From Cryptomeria japonica (taxonomy: Eukaryota > Streptophyta > Pinopsida > Cupressales > Cupressaceae), in contig NC_081407.1 of NCBI RefSeq assembly GCF_030272615.1, forward strand, positions 377,081,632-377,145,631: 64,000 nucleotides of DNA, read 5' to 3'. Each line of letters starts with the position of its first letter. Within the stretch, counting starts at the first letter, position 1. Below the pieces are notes generated by a model. The model was not told the DNA's origin. It saw only the letters and a program-made list of their open reading frames with translations, and made no database searches. The translations under genes and the position numbers were made by a program. Of this stretch, positions 1 through 10,642 are shown in pieces.

Positions 1-144
1 TTTGAAATATTTTATTTCCAAGTAATACAATAGAAAAATTATCGATAAAAAAATGAAATATCATGCAAGTTTTGAAATTACATATTTAAATTATATATTT
101 AATTCATTATGAATTTATATATTTAATTCATTTAATTATCATTC

Positions 145-1165
145 AAATCCTATTGATAATGGGATGGACGACAATTGACAATGGATACTGTCATCCATTG
201 GATGAGCACGAATCATTGAACACCAACGGATACTTTCACCGGAAACATGTGTCATTGAACACCAACAAGAAAGAAAGGTTATGGCCCATGGGACGATGAA
301 GTGTCAGGTGACATGGTGTTTGGGTGGCATAAATCCTATGTATAATGGGACTCATGACAACTGACAAAGGATACTATTATCCATTGGATGAACACAGATC
401 AACGACGTGGTGTGTATTTCGGGCCAAATGTGGGAACAATAACTTTTTTTTGGCAAAATTCTAATGGAAGACTTCCATAAACAATAAACATTTAATTAAG
501 TATAGTTAATTTCTAAATTTGTAATTATATACTTAATTAACTATAATAAGCTCTATTTCGGGCAGAAGTTGAAAAGGATTAAAAAGTCTTCAAAACCATT
601 CCCGAAAAGTGACTCGTGTCTATTGACGTGGCCGAAAAATGCAAAAAGTCCTTGGACCCACGAAAATTGACAACATATACCACCATCCATTGGATGAGCA
701 TATATCAACGGCTTAGGGTGGATTTCGGCCTAAATGTGGGAAGTAAACACATTTGTGAGAACTTCACCTGAAATTAAATGTTTTAAAATTTAATTAACTA
801 TAATTAAGTCTAAAAATCTCTATTTCAGGCGGAACTTGAAAAGGATTAAAAAGACATAAAAAAAAGTACAGAAAAGTGACTCGAGTTTGGTGATGTGGCC
901 GAAAAATGGCGAAAGCCCTAGGACCCACGACAACTGACAACAGATACCATCATTTGTTGCATGAGCACAAATCAATGACTTAGGGTGGATTTCGACCCGA
1001 ATGTGGGAAGTAAACACATTTTTGAGAACTTGAGCTGGAATTGAATGCTTTTAATTTAATTAACTATAATTAAGCTCTATTTCGGGCGAAAGTTGAAAAG
1101 GATTAAAAAGACTTCAAAAATAGTCTGGAAAAGTGACTCATCACTCAAGTCTGGTGACGTGTCCA
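145..1165. repeat. Degenerate tandem repeat, about four units
   Basis: Four imperfect head-to-tail copies begin near 150, 335, 650 and 915, with spacings of roughly 190 to 310 bases. Each copy has a block like ACAATTGACAATGGATAC, then CCATTGGATGAGCAC. The later copies add AATGTGGGAAGTAAACAC and the AT-rich stretch TTAATTAACTATAATTAAG, followed by a block ending in GTGACTCG. The last two copies are the longest and most alike. No coding potential is visible. It may be part of a retroelement LTR or leader, but no partner copy is present in the window. Confidence 0.75.
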
Positions 1166-1723
1166 CTGTCCTCAGATTTTAGACTGTCCTCAGAATTTAG
1201 ACTAAAGCAATGAATATTTTGTCTTTCGGCGGTGAATAGATATTAATAACAATTTATTAAATTACAACACGATTCTAGAAATTTTGCCCTTTAGGTATTA
1301 CTTTTGAACTTTTCAGTATTTTCAAAATAAGTGACTCATATTCATATATCATTTCTTGGACAAACAAGTAAATCCAGGGAGATTCAGAAATGACTACTAG
1401 ATTGAGGAATGCAAAAGAGTTTGTCTGTGCCAATCTAGTGAAATAAAAATTTCGAGTAAAATCTAGAACACCTACATCTCGCATTTTTTATTCTTTTGAA
1501 TCTCATGGTTGAATTTGAAGGTTAGCATTTTCAGGCTTGTATCTAGCATTATTTTGAATTATTAACAGTAAAAATGATGGGGAAACAGGGAAGCAGTAGC
1601 TCAATAAGAAGCCAAGTGAATAAAAAATATACCTAACCGAATAGGTTAAAACACCGGGTTTCACTGATGAATACCAAGATATTTATGACCCTGCTATCCA
1701 TAGTGAAAAGCGTATCATAAAAA
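1166..1723. other. No gene recognised
   Basis: AT-rich spacer between the tandem repeat and the decayed coding region. Short open frames on both strands look random. No promoter, RNA gene or repeat partner was recognised. Confidence 0.5.
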
Positions 1724-4700
1724 TTGCCTAATAAGGCGGTAGATCCAAGCAGGGCAAAATTTACTATTTTCAACACAATGTTAAAACAAAGAACAAATAA
1801 AATTGCATCGTGGGATGCTGGATTGGGAAGCATAGTGTTACCTGAAGTATTCCCTTGCCCTGAATTTGTCATGGTTTGCGTCGGAAATTATGATGAAGAT
1901 AAAAAAACAATTGTCAATAAAAATACAAAAGAGGAAATTCTATCCATAATCAAGGGAGAATTTGCTCATTTGTTGAACCTAGTGTTTGAAACACAAAACT
2001 CAAACATCCACATTGACCTAGGAAAGCTGGCAGAGAATTATGAGAGTCTCGATCCAAGTCATAAAGATTCATTTATCAGAGCTCTAATAATGTGTGGTAC
2101 TCCATTGGATTGGAATAATAAGCCTCCTTATGATTGTAACATTTTTGGTCCATAGGTTCAGGATACTATTTCCTTGCTGACATTTTGCCTGCGATTGGAA
2201 AATGATAGGGAAGTGGGTGCTAGCCTTCTTGAAATGATTTTTAATATCCATTGTATAAGTCAACTAGTAATATATAATTTTGTTGAGCACTTTGTTCAAA
2301 CCATGAATTTTTTTTACTAATGATCAAAAAAGGTTCCTGTAAGACATTTAGGTTCTCATCCTACTTGTGCTATCTTCTTCTATCCAAGTATCGTGAAATA
2401 TTCGAGACCAACAATCTTCACATTGTGAACTATAAGATTTATGAGAAGACTTGGAACAGAAGAAAGTGTCAAATATATGAATGGACACCTAAGATAAGGA
2501 TGCACGATAACAGAAAGAACTACAACCTTTTTGTAGACTTCTTTTTGGCACCAATGTATAATGAAATTACAAGCACTCCAATGCCTAGATTGTCTGTGTC
2601 TTGTAGAGATAGCATTCAACTCAGAAGTCAAATACAATTGGCTAACTGGTTCTTCATGGAGCAATACACTGTGTTAAGGTTTTATGGATCAACAGTAAAA
2701 CCCTAGAAACTTCCAATACATGTGACAGAGAGGGTATTTGCATTGGAATATGTACGAAAGTTAGAGAGCATAGGTAGTCACTTTCATGGTCAGCAAAATA
2801 AGAGCATATTTCTTTCCTTGCCTTTCTCATGTGGAGGGTTCACATTTGAGAGAAAATCATTTAATGTAGCACATGATTTTTTGATAGTTTTTAGCTTTGG
2901 TGATGAGGGTTTCTGGTAGTATGATCGAATTGGTGTAATTCAAGAAAGGCTTAAGAAAAATGGGAACTCTTTAGCATTATGTCAACATGAAAGTAAACCA
3001 TTGCTAGAAAAGCTTAGAAACATGGACTCCTAGGATGAGGTTAAAAAAGAGATGGAGAAAATTGTCACTGATAATAACATTTCAATAGAAGAATTGTCAT
3101 CATAAATTATGGCATTGCACACACAGAGGACAACAGAGCAGGGTATCCAAAATAGGAGGTCCTACAATTTCTACCAAAAATCTGCTATTCCATCTAACAA
3201 ATCTATTCCCAAAATATTTCTGCAAGAATGTACATACATATTTTGGACTCAAACCAAAATAAATGATATTTGGACTATGAGGAAGAATCTCGGTGAACCA
3301 AAGACCAGCGCAGAATTTGAGTCCATCGACGAGGATGTAGAGTTGAGCAAATTGTGGAATATGGAGCATCCCACAACAACATATGACATGAGTGATGATA
3401 AAAATGAGTATGAGGTTGAGGCCACTCCAACAACTACTACAATCCTTGCAATATTTGGTGGAGTCAATGAGTCCATGAAAGAAAAATATAGCAAAGGGGA
3501 AAACATTATGGAAAAAATGGGTTTTGAAGGTGGTGGTCTAGGTTCTAGAGGAGAAGGCATTTGGTTTCCACTTGAGGTACAACTTCCATCAATTTCAAAA
3601 TCAAAAGCTCCTGTTAAACCATTCATTGGACTTGATTCGTTAGATTCATCACGAAAAGGTACTACTCATTACCCTCCAGGTCCACCTGCATTTGTTAAAG
3701 GTTCAAATCCATAACCACCATTACATCATGGTATTCCCATTGGTGGTGAATCAAGTGCCACTACCATTGGTGGGGAATCTGGGGATAGTATTCCTATTAG
3801 TGTTCAGTCAAGTGCCACTATGATTGGTGGGGTTGGCATGGGTACTACTATTGATACTAGTTGTCTTGGTGTTGGACAAGTACAACAACAAAATATCTCT
3901 CGCAAGAGGCCACTAGTGGTAGATACTCATACTATTCTTAATCCTATATCAAGTGCCACTACCTCTACAAAAATATCATTTGTAGCTTCAGAACAAAACC
4001 CTCAAAAGACTATAAAACCTACACATGCAAGTGACAGTGGGACAAGACCAGGAATGGTTGTTGGTACTCCTCATAATGCATTAGTTAAAACCACAGGCAT
4101 AGGTGGAACTGGAGCCTCTGCTATTTCACCTTTCAAATATTCAATTGCTTCAACAAGCCCAGATTTTTAATTTCATGATTACTATGAAAAATTTGAACAC
4201 ACAACAAATGCAAATAAAGAAAAAAAGAGAGAATTGCAGAGGGTTGCCTTGATTGAAGTTTTAGAGGAACAACCTGCAAGCAACTGGGTATTTCCAACAT
4301 ATGACCCACACAAAGATATGATGGAGTTCATGGTTGTTATGCCCCCAAATAAAGATAAAAATCCACCACACAGTCAGATAAATCCCTCTGAATTTCAAGT
4401 TAGCACCCTCCAAATGGATTTTTACAAAGTACAAAATGTGGGCCAAATTAGTGTGTCAAAAAGGACTAACGAACTGGTCTACACTTCACTACTAAAGGTC
4501 TATAGAAAAAAATAAATTGGAGAAAGAAATAGAAAATTTATAGGTAGACCTGGCAAACAAAAAATCAAAGAGTAAAGCAATAGATAACAAGTGCAATGAT
4601 TTACAGAAAAGGATAAAAAATTCAAGGTCTGCAGTAGAAATTGCAGAGCATGAAAAGATGGAGGCAGAATTGAAGGAACTGAGGGAAAAATTGGCTAAAT

Positions 4701-4735
4701 GAAGTAAAAAAATTGATAATGAAAGAGCTAGTTTT
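1724..4735 (+). pseudogene. Decayed long coding region with G-patch motif (first part)
   Basis: A series of plus-strand frames reads as one old protein with a modest number of breaks. It runs from an N-terminal part (1724-2155), through a basic aromatic-rich part (2320-2919), to a part with a clear G-patch-like motif at 3508-3560 (MEKMGFEGGGLGSRGEG). Ser/Thr/Gly-rich linkers (3720-4170) follow, and then a Lys/Glu-rich start of a coiled coil (4530-4735). G-patch motifs bind RNA or helicases in host proteins and also occur in some plant Ty3-type polyproteins, so I cannot say whether this is a host gene relic or part of an old element. The rest matches no family I recognise. The frame is interrupted at 4750 by a LINE-type insertion and resumes at 6651. 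It is not functional as it stands. Confidence 0.55.
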
Positions 4736-4749
4736 TAAAAATTATACAA

Positions 4750-6637
4750 TAGTTTTTTATTAAGGATAAACAGGTTTTGAGGGGAGCCGAAACCCCATAC
4801 AACATGTTTTGAAGGGACCCGAAACCCTCATATTTTACTAGGATCTGGAACCCAAAAAACAACACTTCCTAGAGGAATAATCATAAAAAAACTAGCAGCC
4901 CAACCACAACCGACACTAAAAATGACTAGCCTCTAAAACAAAAATAAGGGTTTTACTAAGACTCCCTTAACCTTCGAGTGACAACATGGGTTTTCTAGGC
5001 ACCTATAACCTTCAAAGACACTAGACTATAACAAGTAGCCATACAATCAAGATTAGGAGTTAGAGGGTTTTGAATGAATCCCCTAACCAATGGCCTGGGT
5101 TTTGAACTGGCCGCCAAAACCAGTAGAGAAGGGTTTTCCTAGGCTCCCTTAACCTGCAACATAGATCTCAGGTTGCCAAAAACAAAACCTATCCTTAACT
5201 AAAAACCAAAACAGCAAGTGGCTAGGCTAGGCCCTTGAAAACTACTAGCATCCAACCTGCTTGTGGGTTTTACAAGGCTTCCACAACCTGAACCAAACAT
5301 CAATAAAATAAACAAAAAACAATAGCCAAGAGGGGGATTTTGAAAGGCTTCTTGAGCCTTCATAGTGGGTTTTATAGTGGCTCCCATAACCAGCAGGAGG
5401 GCACCCATCACCACCCAACATCTGATCAACACTTGCCTTCTAGCATGACACCTCTCCACCTCAATAAGAAAGGAAACCACCTCAATAGGAGCTGGAAGGA
5501 AAGAGAAAAAGCACAGGGAAAATGAAGTAGATAACCCCAAAATAAAGACCAACAACCAACATATATTCACATGATGCTTAGCTGGAAAGAAGGGTTTTGA
5601 AAAGGCTCCCAAAACCTTGAACAAAAACAGAGGCCAGTAGCAGAAGGACTCTATGCCAATAAGTTTCACCAAAGTCTCCACCTCTTAAGGAGAGGAGGGA
5701 GAGAAACCCATCAACAAAGAGACAATCACAAGATCACATCCAACCTCAAATAGAAAGGTATCCAATACCCCCATCAGGAGCCATCCCACCAAACTCTGCC
5801 CACAACTCTTCCCCTCTATGGAAGAGTGGTCCACCTCAATAAGATAGACAAACACAAAAGGAAGAAAGACAACCTGTGAAACACCAGAGAATCTCTTGAA
5901 AATAATTTATCCATAAAAGCACTCACAATATGCAAGAGAAAACTTAGAAATATCACACCAAAAGGATGCAGGGACCTCCCAGAAAGAGTTTCCCAACCAC
6001 ACCAGATCATTCCCAAAGGCCAAAACACAACTCGTGGGGAGAAAGGACTCTAGAAAAAACAAAACCTCCACCCGGATCCCAAACATCCCCCTCACACCAA
6101 GGCACAACCAAGAGAGCACAGACTACAGTCAAAGCCATCGTAGCCACCACCAAAACTTTCTTGCTCAAAGAAACACGACCAACAAAAGGATCTCCACCTC
6201 ATGGGCTGATCAGGTCCAAAAGAAAGCTTGACCCATATCCAGATCCAAGCACCTGTAGATCCAATGGCCTCCATTGCCAACACAGAAAGGAAGAGTAGAA
6301 TCGGGGTAAGGGCAAAGAGTCTCGACACCATCCACACTCTTATTCATGCCCACAATGCCCACGACAGAAAGCACCGATGGGAAAAATATTCTACCATTAG
6401 CCAAACAGGGCAATGAGGAGAAGAGCCAGGACACATCCCTCCCAATGACCAAAGAAGACACCAAAGTGTCCACAACACTAGCAAAAAGGTTGACCTCTAG
6501 CAAGACCCCAACCCCACTAGGATCGACCACCTCCCTATCTCTGTCATCTCCTTTCTCTGCTGCATCTTCTCCTCCATTAGCTACCCTTGAAACCCTAGTT
6601 CTAGCGATGATTCCCGCTTCCTGCATCTTCCCAATCT
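4750..6637 (-). mobile_element. LINE-type non-LTR element, 13-bp target-site duplication
   Basis: The element is bounded by a perfect 13-base direct repeat AAAAATTATACAA (4737-4749 and 6638-6650). On the minus strand it begins near 6637 and ends with TTTATCCTTAATAAAAAACT, a tail typical of plant non-LTR elements. Its variable-length duplication and A-rich 3' end fit target-primed reverse transcription. No reverse transcriptase is present. Minus-strand frames (for example 5199-5681 and 6210-6626) are hydrophobic or low-complexity and not convincing proteins, so it is either internally deleted or non-autonomous. The 3' half carries many copies of a hairpin-like motif that also marks the elements at 15481, 49600 and 63941. 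It lies inside the decayed G-patch coding region, so it landed after that sequence existed. Confidence 0.85.
4773..5616. repeat. Array of about 11 copies of a GGGTTTT...AACC hairpin motif
   Basis: Imperfect copies of a 24-26-base motif of the form GGGTTTT, 5-6 variable bases, GGCTCCC, two bases, AACC occur at 4773, 4805, 4948, 4988, 5065, 5097, 5131, 5265, 5335, 5367 and 5592. Each can fold on itself because GGTTTT pairs with AAAACC and GGG or GGC with CCC. They are interspersed with unrelated sequence rather than perfectly tandem. The same motif is found once at the 3' end of related elements (15502-15525 and 63959-63982) and about nine times in the element at 49600-50662. Confidence 0.8.
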
Positions 6638-6650
6638 AAAAATTATACAA

Positions 6651-7506
6651 AAGTTATGAGTCTTCTATTGCCGAAATAAAAAAAATACAGGACCTATTGG
6701 ATCATGAGAAGGAAAAAGCAAAACATTTGGAAGAGGAAGTAGAGGAAGAAAGAAAAAAAAGTGCACAAATGAAAGAAGACTTGCACAATGCAAATGATAA
6801 AATTAAAATTTTGGAGGATAGATGGAAAGATAATATGAAAAATACAACAAAGTATATACAAAAAAACATTTGGGGGCAAATAATGGAGATGAGTGACAAG
6901 TTGTGTGAATGGTTTGAATTGAATTAAAGTCTAAGATTAATTTATTGAAAAATCAAAGGGCACATTGAGAAGAGCATACGTGTTTATTCAAAAGAGGATA
7001 TGACAAAACAAATTTTGCAAGTAGTATACAGTACTAGTGACAGCTATTTGGCATCCAAGGGAATTAACAACCACATTGATGCCACAGTTAAGACATCATC
7101 TATCCTTCAAAAATGCCAGAAACTAAGGGAAACATCGAAAGTTATGGATAAAGGTGGCAAAAAGATATTGATGCTGCAAGAAAAGACAACTACTTTGATT
7201 AAACTTGGTTTGCCAAAGTCCATTGACCCATCAAATAAATTCATTGGAAAAGAAGCTTACAGAAAATTCATGGAGAAAAAAATGAAGTTTGATTTAGACT
7301 TGCTTCCTAAGAACACAACTCCCCAAAGCTTTCTGGAATTCATCAAACCATTTACAACTTTCAATGCAGTATTCGGTGAAACAGTGATGTTAAGTCACTA
7401 TTCTAAATATGGGTTGTTGAAAAAGTTGCAGTTGACTTTCCATAGTTTAAAGAATATTGACCTTCCATCAGATGAACATGATCCCCCACACTTTCTGCCT
7501 CCATAA
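6651..7506 (+). pseudogene. Decayed coding region, continuation after the LINE insertion
   Basis: Directly after the right-hand target-site duplication the coiled-coil frame resumes: 6697-6927 is Glu/Lys-rich (EEEVEEERKKSAQMKEDLH) with a heptad-like pattern. It is followed by 7000-7506, a 168-residue frame of mixed composition ending in a stop near 7506. The composition matches the part before the insertion, which supports one original gene. I recognise no domain in this C-terminal portion. It stops just before the truncated LTR at about 7535. Confidence 0.5.
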
Positions 7507-7745
7507 GAATGGTAGTGAACATCCCTGATCAATGGGTTTTCTTTTTTAGGGTTTCTTGACCTATTAAAGATTGAGTTCATTCTTTTTATTGTAAGAAGAA
7601 GAAGGTTTTTTACATTACACATTTTTTGAATATTGAGCTCTCTCTTTTTGAGCATATTTTCTGTGTATTTCTTTCTTCTGTGATTTGCTTCCTTGCTTCT
7701 CCTTGTAACAGGTTTTTTTAGCTTGCAGAGATCATTTGGGCGACT

Positions 7746-7809
7746 GTAATCTATATGAGTGCCCTCAAATGACACTACTCAAATCAGAAGGAAAACAAAG
7801 ACAAACAAC
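7746..7809. repeat. 64-base inverted copy of an internal segment, next to the primer site
   Basis: This stretch, between the truncated 5' LTR and the primer-binding site, is the reverse complement of 9309-9372 inside the same element, at about 90 percent identity by eye (shared core AGTGCCCTCAAATGACACTA). The 3' LTR does not carry it. The sense copy also occurs in the second element near 12050-12110, so the inverted copy is the anomalous one. Confidence 0.8.
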
Positions 7810-7810
7810 A

Positions 7811-7822
7811 TGGTATCAGAGC
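7811..7822 (+). other. Primer-binding site (initiator tRNA-Met type)
   Basis: TGGTATCAGAGC is the classic plant LTR-retrotransposon primer site complementary to the 3' end of initiator methionine tRNA. It lies directly after the inverted 64-base segment and before the non-coding interior. Confidence 0.85.
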
Positions 7823-8039
7823 TTCAAATCTGCAGCTATCTGTTCTTGTTTTGAGATTTTCTACATTGGAAGCAGATCTAGGGTTTCAAAATTTTTTAAT
7901 GCACCTAGGAATAGGCCTTTTTTCTGAGCACTTTGGGCCTAAAACGACCTCACCATCATGCTAAGATGGCCTGAAAACCCCTATGGTCATATAAAATTTG
8001 ACCTATTTTGGTTCTTGAGCCTCTAGGAGTATTTTTTTC

Positions 8040-8465
8040 TCAAATCCAAGTCGTACGACCTTGGCACGTAGCTTTCTCCGGCCCTCGCCGACAACTTTCC
8101 CCAGTGGCCCTACTCTCTCCTAGCCCTACCGCCGTGCTCCACTCCCAGCCCACCGCTAGCCGTTGCCTCTCCTAGCCCCACCGCCACGCTCAGCTCACGG
8201 CTCACTTCTGCCGCTACTCCCTGGCCCAGCTCCACCGCCGCTGGCCTCCCTGCGGCACCCGCCGCTCGCCCCAGCCTCGCCGCTGCTATAGCCCCCACTG
8301 ATGCCCGACCTAGACCCGCCACCCGCAGCGCCCATTGGCCTTGCCGTCACTAGAAACTGCCACCTAGCCACTGGAGCTCCTCCCAGCCACCGGAGCGCCA
8401 CCCATCCACCACCTGAGCGCCGCTCCCTGGCCACCTCTGCCCGAATAGCCACCAGACTACCCCTT
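8040..8465 (+). other. GC-rich island inside the non-autonomous element
   Basis: A C- and G-rich block with many CCGCC and GCCACC triplets stands out sharply from the AT-rich surroundings. It recurs in the second copy at about 10775-11195. Frames through it give Ala/Gly/Pro/Arg-rich low-complexity peptides on both strands, which is a base-composition effect. It may be captured GC-rich host sequence or a packaging or regulatory segment; neither can be shown from sequence alone. Confidence 0.6.
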
Positions 8466-9652
8466 CCTCTTATTTTGAAGGGGGGTTTGTTTTTTGGCCA
8501 TATCTTGGGCATACGAAGTCATTTTTTTGAAAATGAATAGGCATCAGAAAGCTGGTTCCGAGCTGGACCTTGTCGTGCTAGTAATTTTTTCCAATTTTTC
8601 TATTTGACTGTGTTTTTTTTCCAGTCAAAGTGAGGTCTCTTTTTTGCACTCCAGGAGTTGTAGAATGAGCATCCAAACTCTATTTTTTTTTTTTTGGAAA
8701 GCGTGTACTGTGTACTTTCCAACCATATGAGTTTTATTTCTAGATTCTGGTCGATGCATATTTTATTCAATTTTTTGCTTTTCAGCACTCTGGTGGATAT
8801 CATGGTTGTTTCAGGTCCTGGGATCTCTTCTCTAAGTAGGATGTCTCTATTTTGGTTCTCGTTTCTATTTCCAGTCTTCTTATCATTGTAGCATTGTATT
8901 TATGAAAACGCACTAAGATAAAGTGCCATCGTGCATTGTTTACTTGAGATCATGCACATCTTGTGCCTTATTGTACATGCACTACTCTTATAAAGTGCCA
9001 TGAGGGGGTTGATGTTTGCCTGTTCTTTTCCATCTTCCTTTGTCCAGTGAGTGTTCCTTCCACAACATGCACCTCATGATGTGTGTCAAGTGAGTGTTCC
9101 TTCCATGACACTATGTACTTTCTCTGCACCCTTGATGTTCCTGGTTCTTCGTTGTGCAGTTCTTGTTGGCCGTTCTTTTCAGTGTACCTGTCCCTCTCCC
9201 TTTTCAGCATTATGGGGAGGTTTGTTTTATTGGTTCTAATGCTTCCTTGGTTCGATTGATCAGCTCTTCAGGCTTTGGTGTCTCATGCCATCTGTATCTT
9301 TGAGTTCAGTTGTTTGTCTTTTTTTGCCTTCTAATTCGAGTAGTGTCATTTGAGGGCACTCATACAGACTACAATCTTCTCTACCTAGTCATGTTCTATT
9401 TTAGTGGAGGTTCTTCAGATCAGTAGTTATTCTTCGACATAATTTGCAGGATCTTCGTGCTTCAGTGGTGTTCTTTTCCATCTCTTTTTGGAGTAGAGTT
9501 GTCTTCCCACATCGTTTTCTCTATTTCTCCAGTTCATAAATATTTCATTGTATTTGGGTACCTGATCAGGCCTTGTTGCCGGGACCCATCTTTATTGCTT
9601 TCAGTAGCTGTTCTAGGTTTTAGCTTCTCCATAAGTCTAGCTTAAGGGGGGG

Positions 9653-10031
9653 TGTTAGAGTATTTGGGTATTTACATAATTAATTAAATAATATTTGTTT
9701 AATTATTTAAGTTCCCTTTATCTCTTTTACACTTAAGCTAACTTTAGGTGCATAATAATTAATTCTTTTATTAATTATTATGTGCAAACCTAGGTTTTCC
9801 TTTTTAGGGTTTCTTGACCTATTAAAGGTTGAGTTTATTCTTTTCATTGTAAGAAAAAGAAGGTTTTTTACATTACACATTTTGTGAATATTGAGCTCTC
9901 TCTTTTTGAGCATACTTTTTGTGTATTTCTTTCTTCTGTGATTTTGCTTCCTTGCTTCTCCTTGTAACAGGTTTTACAGCTTGCAGAGATCATTTGGGCT
10001 CCTATGGTGTTGCATTTTCTCAACTCCAACA
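9653..10031 (+). repeat. 3' LTR of the first copy
   Basis: It starts TGTTAGAGTATTTGGG right after the polypurine tract and ends CTCAACTCCAACA, giving TG...CA termini. It matches 12393-12772 almost base for base. It contains a TTAGGGTTTC segment and T-rich runs, but no promoter element is assigned with confidence. Confidence 0.85.
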
Positions 10032-10620
10032 AACATGTATTGTGATCTCAATGCCATTCTATGGAAATCTGACACATTGATGAAACCTCAATGGTACGAC
10101 TTGCATGGCATGAATCCATTGGCGCCCTAGCAACATGTTATAACCGAGCTCTCTATCCAATACATGGAATGTAACATCAATTGTAATAGGTCCTACTTGT
10201 ACTAGTAGAATAACCATGCCTTTTGACGGGTGTTCCTCTCTATCATATGCTTTGATGTTTATTCTCTTTGTGGCATCACTATGAAACTCAAAATAGCCCA
10301 ATTCTTTGATCAATTTGAGTGTGCATATGTTGAGACAAACTCCTCCATCTATAAATACTCTTCTAACCTTTTTCTTATCTATATATGCCTCTAGGTGTAG
10401 ATGATCGTTATGTAAAGCCTTGTCTATAGGAACATCTCGCTCTATGAAAGCAATATGGGTAGAAGTAGCCAAATTTTCCACCATGGATTGGAAAGTGTTT
10501 TCATCTATGTCACGTGCCACAACTAAATATTGAAGAGCCTTATTTAGAATAGCTCTGTGATTTGGTGATATTTGTAGCAACTCAAAAAGTGATATTTGTG
10601 GGAGACAAATTTTGGTGAGA
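10032..10620 (-). pseudogene. Ty3/gypsy protease-region fragment (first copy)
   Basis: On the minus strand this encodes the retropepsin region of a plant Ty3/gypsy polyprotein: a leader with THIAF, then RRVFIDGGVCLNICTLKLIK with the expected D-G catalytic turn, and a later HVLDRELGYNMLLGRQWIH block typical of the end of the protease. It is a near copy of 12773-13324 and abuts the LTR end at 10031 at exactly the same position as the second copy does at 12772. It is an isolated, incomplete fossil segment joined on its other side to an LTR fragment at about 10643. Confidence 0.75.
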
Positions 10621-10642
10621 CAAATTTTAGTTGGGATCAGTC

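Larger units (their letters stand above)
7535..10031 (+). mobile_element. Non-autonomous LTR retrotransposon, first copy (LARD-like)
   Basis: A 5'-truncated LTR (about 7535-7740) is followed by a tRNA-Met-type primer-binding site TGGTATCAGAGC (7811-7822). Next come about 1.8 kb of interior without gag or pol, a polypurine tract AAGGGGGGG (9644-9652) and a full 3' LTR from TGTTAGAG to CCAACA (9653-10031, 379 bases). The small interior and absence of retroviral genes mark it as non-autonomous, dependent on another element's enzymes. The interior contains a GC-rich island. The nearly identical LTR at 12393-12772 belongs to a second, partial copy and differs by only about a dozen positions by eye, so the family was active fairly recently relative to its surroundings. 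It is a fossil and looks incomplete at its 5' end. Confidence 0.8.

Noticed and set aside
8110-8512. Ala/Gly/Arg-rich minus-strand open frames
   Set aside because: They overlap one another in different frames across a GC-rich island, where stops are rare by composition alone; no domain or conservation between the two copies.
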